64,000 nt of DNA. Origin: Elusimicrobiota bacterium (GTDB lineage: Bacteria; Elusimicrobiota; UBA8919). A model generated the notes under the pieces. That model did no database searches, was not told the origin of the DNA, and worked only from the letters and a program-made list of their open reading frames with translations. The position numbers and the translations under genes were made by a program. The stretch is from contig JAQUMH010000001.1 of NCBI GenBank assembly GCA_028718185.1, positions 653,186 to 717,185 of the forward strand. The letters run 5' to 3'. Of this stretch, positions 61,330 to 64,000 are shown in pieces. Numbering within the stretch: the stretch's first letter is position 1; every line of letters starts with the position of its first letter.

Positions 61330-61782
61330 CTATTTCATATCACCCATTTTCATATTATCTTTTTTCATCTCACTTTTTTTCATATCATTCTTCATCGTAG
61401 TTTCATTTTTAATTGAAACCAGATGCAGCATATCGCCGTCTTTCTTTGCTTTTAAAACCACTTGCAGTTTGCTGTTTTTATTCTTCAAAAATTTGACAAT
61501 TTTCGGATTGCTTTCTTTATCAAAACCGATGAGCTGTCCATCCGCTGTGTATAATGAATATCCGCTTGCCTGGCAGTTAGCCATTAAAGCACATTCTTTT
61601 GTATGTGTCTTTACAAAATCTCCCAACTTATCTTTGTTTGAGGTAGCACACATATTATCAATAACAATCCCTTTGAACTCCATCACATTTTTATCTGCCT
61701 GTTTTGCCGTTTTCGGCATATTTTCCGCAGAAACTAATGTAAATCCCAACAACAACAAACTTAAAACAAACATTTTCTTCAT
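61330..61782 (-). CDS. Exported Cys-containing protein with Met/Lys-rich tail
   Basis: A 150-residue protein with a signal peptide (MKKMFVLSLLLLGFTLVSA). The mature domain holds VMEFKGIVIDNMCATSNKDK and HTKECALMANCQASGYSLYT, a conserved pattern of secreted proteins of unknown function with three Cys and an adjacent His. The C-terminal tail alternates Met and Lys (EMKKDNMKMGDMK), which could bind copper or another soft metal. AAGGAGG lies 5 nt before the ATG, and a GGAGGTG leader element lies ~60 nt upstream. I do not know its function. Confidence 0.7.
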   Translation of the reverse strand: MKKMFVLSLLLLGFTLVSAENMPKTAKQADKNVMEFKGIVIDNMCATSNKDKLGDFVKTHTKECALMANCQASGYSLYTADGQLIGFDKESNPKIVKFLKNKNSKLQVVLKAKKDGDMLHLVSIKNETTMKNDMKKSEMKKDNMKMGDMK

Positions 61783-61841
61783 AAGACCTCCTTAAAATTT
61801 TCGTTTATGCTGCTTACTCCAACACCATTTAATTTTTACAC

Positions 61842-61848
61842 CACCTCC
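61842..61848 (-). promoter_or_regulatory. GGAGGTG leader element upstream of the exported-protein gene
   Basis: GGAGGTGGTGTAAAAATTAA followed by ATGGTG on the minus strand closely matches GGAGGTGATGAAAAATTTAA followed by ATGATG at 54149-54121. A small hairpin (TGTTG/CAGCA) follows. The true start, with its own AAGGAGG, is ~60 nt further. Confidence 0.4.
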
Positions 61849-61901
61849 CTTCTTACAACAACTCAGATTCCCGTTTTTGTTGGAGAGCTTGTCATTCCCT
61901 A

Positions 61902-62411
61902 TTATTTTACTTCAATTGGAAAATCTATCCTAAAATTGTCACCTGACTTTAACTGGATTGAATAAACAACAACCCACTTCCCGGCATTATCAAAAGACAA
62001 CGGTAAAAGAGTACACACACCGGGACTTACAACGGGATACTGTTTATACAAAGCAAGCACACGTATATAACCCGGAGTATCGGGCATAAGCGATGTACAT
62101 TCAATACTCGCATCATCTAATGGTACTTTATTATTACTTAACTTATCAAATATTTCCAAATTAAATTCAACTTTTTGATTCACTGTTATTTGTGAAGGAG
62201 TACTTTTAAATGTTATTCTATACCTGTCATCTTGTGCAATCCAGCCATTTTCCGTTTTGTCATATTTTAAATCTTTTAAGCTGTTTTTATACTCAACCAG
62301 ATTACTAATTTGCAAATGAGAGCAAGACGAAATACTAAAAAGTGAAATTATTAGAAATAAAGGTAATAATTTATCATTCATTATTTTTTTGTAACATTTA
62401 TTATTTTTCAT
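61902..62411 (-). CDS. Lipoprotein, YtkA/FixH-like
   Basis: A lipoprotein of up to 169 residues. The lipobox SISSC marks Cys 30 if translation starts at the first ATG, or Cys 20 if it starts at the ATG at 62381, which gives a more usual signal length; neither has a clear ribosome-binding site. The mature part has an Ig-like beta sandwich with ITFKSTPSQITVNQKVEFNL and a late GKWVVVYSIQLKSGDNFRID, reminiscent of YtkA/FixH domains, some of which bind copper. It follows the DUF4136-like lipoprotein gene by 24 nt. Confidence 0.65.
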   Translation of the reverse strand: MKNNKCYKKIMNDKLLPLFLIISLFSISSCSHLQISNLVEYKNSLKDLKYDKTENGWIAQDDRYRITFKSTPSQITVNQKVEFNLEIFDKLSNNKVPLDDASIECTSLMPDTPGYIRVLALYKQYPVVSPGVCTLLPLSFDNAGKWVVVYSIQLKSGDNFRIDFPIEVK

Positions 62412-62435
62412 ACCTGTATATAAAATATTTCTCCT

Positions 62436-63062
62436 CTATTTCATTAATCCAAGCAATTTATGTTTAGCCATAGTTTTCACTATGACTTCTATGTACGATA
62501 AAATAAATTTCTTATCGGAACCTAAAATTTCTGTTTTAGATGAAGTTGACCAAATAAGATTGCTTTTGCCGGCATCATACATGTTGGTTTCTATTATTGC
62601 ATAATCGGTCTCTGACATATAACCCGGAGAATACATATCCTGGCAACCGTATAAATAATAGTCGCGCCATGTACTGTAGTAAACTGGCGGATAATATTCA
62701 CAATTCGGAGCATATGTGTATACTGCCTTTTTGTTAACTAACCTGGTAATAATTACCGCATCGGCGCCAAGCTCAGTCATCTTAGATTCAATTAGCTTGT
62801 CATCCCCTTGTTTATCATCGGGAATAACAGAATAACTCGCAATGGCTGCTGTCCCATGAACATTTAACTGTTTGACAAACTCATCTTCTAATATTCTTCT
62901 ATCTGCCGAACTCTTGAGTATACCTATTATCATAATCTTGTGTGCCTGTAACTGATATGACTTATTTTTCCAAACCGAAGTAATACTTGTCGTGGCACAT
63001 GCCGTAATGAGCATTGCAACAACAGCACAAAAGCCAAGCGAAACCCGCACATTTAATTTCAT
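62436..63062 (-). CDS. DUF4136-like lipoprotein
   Basis: A 208-residue lipoprotein with lipobox ITAC (Cys ~22) after a signal peptide. The mature part resembles DUF4136-type proteins: TSVWKNKSYQLQAHKIMIIG, RRILEDEFVKQLNVHGTAAI, GADAVIITRLVNKKA, and a Tyr-rich region (CEYYPPVYYSTWRDYYLYGC) followed by IIETNMYDAGKSNLIWSTSS. Function unknown; probably outer-membrane attached. AGGAGGT precedes the ATG. The promoter region ~200 nt upstream is the second Pho-box-like copy. It heads a run of three genes for exported proteins. Confidence 0.78.
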   Translation of the reverse strand: MKLNVRVSLGFCAVVAMLITACATTSITSVWKNKSYQLQAHKIMIIGILKSSADRRILEDEFVKQLNVHGTAAIASYSVIPDDKQGDDKLIESKMTELGADAVIITRLVNKKAVYTYAPNCEYYPPVYYSTWRDYYLYGCQDMYSPGYMSETDYAIIETNMYDAGKSNLIWSTSSKTEILGSDKKFILSYIEVIVKTMAKHKLLGLMK

Positions 63063-63144
63063 TGTTAGTTACCTCCTAAACAAAACACTTAATTTCCATC
63101 AACCGACAACAAGCTTTTTTAACAAACCTATACTTTCTGTTTGT

Positions 63145-63151
63145 CACCTCC
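63145..63151 (-). promoter_or_regulatory. GGAGGTG leader element upstream of the DUF4136-like gene
   Basis: AAGGAGGTGACAAAC on the minus strand followed by a hairpin with arms ACAAAC / GTTTGT, ~85 nt before the real start. No long reading frame follows it. Layout parallels the leaders at 54149 and 61848. Confidence 0.35.
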
Positions 63152-63251
63152 TTACTTCATTGAAAATCTTTACAATTAGAATCTTAATACACCCAATGCC
63201 AATTAATATATTTATTGAATTTTCAAAAACATCTTTTTAGCTTAATTCCGT

Positions 63252-63315
63252 TGGTTAGAATATACAATAAAAAGAATTAAAACAACGTTAAAATATTATT
63301 AAAATTTTTTAATCT
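63252..63315 (-). promoter_or_regulatory. Pho-box-like promoter, second copy
   Basis: TTTAAT (63303), TTTAAC (63292) and TTTAAT (63281) at 11-bp period on the minus strand, then 11 nt and TATATT (63264-63259). The rest of the 63063-63444 gap is AT-rich, with the leader on one side and a terminator on the other; no gene is seen. Confidence 0.6.
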
Positions 63316-63363
63316 TTTATGAGGTTCGCTGCGAATTGAATGAGAACAAATAAACAAACAAAA

Positions 63364-63390
63364 ATACCACCGATTTATTATCGGTGGTAT
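63364..63390 (-). terminator. Intrinsic terminator of the propeller-protein gene
   Basis: Perfect 11-bp arms ATACCACCGAT / ATCGGTGGTAT with a TTATT loop, followed on the minus strand by TTTTTGTTTGTTT. It lies 55 nt beyond the stop at 63445. Confidence 0.85.
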
Positions 63391-63444
63391 TGTTAAAAAA
63401 TATCAATTCTTTTAAAGAAGTATAGAATCCCCAACCGGGACAGT

Positions 63445-64000
63445 TTACTTTTTTTCTATCTTTTCTGTTACTATATAAATATCGCGATTATTGCTAACGG
63501 CAAAATAATGGAACATTGTAGTACTGTCCCACACTATCCCGACCTTGTTGACAAACATGTTATAATCGCTGCCTTTTTGTTCATCCAGTACTATAAAATA
63601 CTGGTTATACAATCCGGCAATATACGCCACGTGAATACTGTCCGAACTGAACGATATTGCATCTTCCTTTATAAATGTATATGTCTTGCCGGGAGTTCCG
63701 TCCACTACAACACACAAACCATTAAACCCCTTTGCAACATAAGCAAGGCGTTTGCTGTCCGGACTGAATGTCAATGAATTACTCTTAATATCATCATACT
63801 GTCCCTGCGGGGCACCATCAAGTACTACCATCCATTTGCCATACTGGCTCGCGATATAAGCAAAATGATTGCCGTTCGGACTGAAAACAAGCGAGTCCGT
63901 CTTAATATCATCATAGGAAGTATCGTTTTTATTGTCCCGGTAAATATGCGGTCTTCCCTGAGAACGAACAATATATGCAATATGCATGTTGTCTGTACTG
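63445..64000 (-). CDS. PD40/WD40-like beta-propeller protein (C-terminal part)
   Basis: The reading frame is open to the window edge, so this is the C-terminal ~184 residues of a longer protein; the first Met in view (63987) is inside a repeat and is not a likely start. Three to four ~45-residue propeller units are visible, with the consensus FSPDSKRLAYVAKGFNGLCV and VLDGAPQGQYDDIKSNSLTF, as in TolB-like/PD40 repeats. It is probably exported, and may be a periplasmic or surface scaffold. It ends in a Lys/Glu tail and is followed by a strong terminator. Confidence 0.8.
   Translation of the reverse strand, partial: STDNMHIAYIVRSQGRPHIYRDNKNDTSYDDIKTDSLVFSPNGNHFAYIASQYGKWMVVLDGAPQGQYDDIKSNSLTFSPDSKRLAYVAKGFNGLCVVVDGTPGKTYTFIKEDAISFSSDSIHVAYIAGLYNQYFIVLDEQKGSDYNMFVNKVGIVWDSTTMFHYFAVSNNRDIYIVTEKIEKK

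Noticed and set aside
1-64000. Prophage, integrative element or insertion sequence
   Set aside because: No integrase, transposase, phage structural or conjugation gene is visible. The only defence-type genes are the AbiE pair and the orphan methyltransferase, which lie apart.

Overview
The window is an AT-rich chromosomal segment from a diderm, probably anaerobic bacterium. The outer membrane is implied by an MlaE/F/D-type lipid transporter, ExbB/ExbD, PorV-like and other beta-barrel-like proteins, and several lipoproteins. Anaerobic habit is suggested by a neelaredoxin-type superoxide reductase, a rubredoxin and four radical-SAM proteins or partners. GldA/F/G-like transporters and FlgD-like C-terminal domains would fit an Elusimicrobiota-like or other uncultured diderm lineage, but I cannot fix the phylum from this sequence. 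There is no rRNA, integrase, transposase or CRISPR array. Two tRNAs (Leu-UAG, Lys-CUU) are present.

Layout. 0-4.5 kb: RNase G/E, a DUF2344 protein, a single-domain response regulator, ExbD/ExbB, and a small bacterial histone-fold protein. 4.6-7.3 kb: an ABC exporter and a class V aminotransferase. 7.4-13.7 kb: lon, clpP and tig (no clpX), tRNA-Leu, a fused adenine methyltransferase/specificity protein whose end runs into the tRNA, and tRNA-Lys. 13.8-23.8 kb: a secreted barrel-like protein divergent from an MCE operon, then a Gld-type ABC operon and an HD-GYP response regulator. 23.9-35.4 kb: a PorV/transglutaminase-like protein, a 2502-residue surface protein (GT-C membrane domain, TPRs, 14 kelch repeats, Ig-like domains, FlgD-like tail), and an ECF sigma/anti-sigma pair. 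35.5-37.2 kb: an AbiE toxin-antitoxin pair with a palindromic operator. 37.4-48 kb: amino-sugar and carbohydrate genes plus two radical-SAM proteins. 48-50.6 kb: an NRAMP-related transporter with a detached MgtE-like sensor. 51-53.4 kb: carboxynorspermidine synthesis. 53.5-64 kb: small exported proteins, a ZnuABC-type transporter, a B12-radical-SAM/type III PKS/rubredoxin operon, and superoxide reductase.

Three regulatory patterns stand out. First, an ECF-type promoter (TGCAGA-N16-CGTC) occurs before both the sigma gene and the giant surface-protein gene, suggesting an autoregulated surface regulon. Second, two exported-protein genes about 9 kb apart share a promoter with three 11-bp-spaced TTTAAY repeats exactly 11 nt from the -10, like a Pho-box. 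Third, a family of composite palindromic elements fills operon-internal gaps, often directly against start codons, and fragments of it also lie in frame inside the giant gene.

Start codons were re-chosen for several genes because upstream in-frame TTG/GTG codons lie inside repeats; this is stated in the entries.
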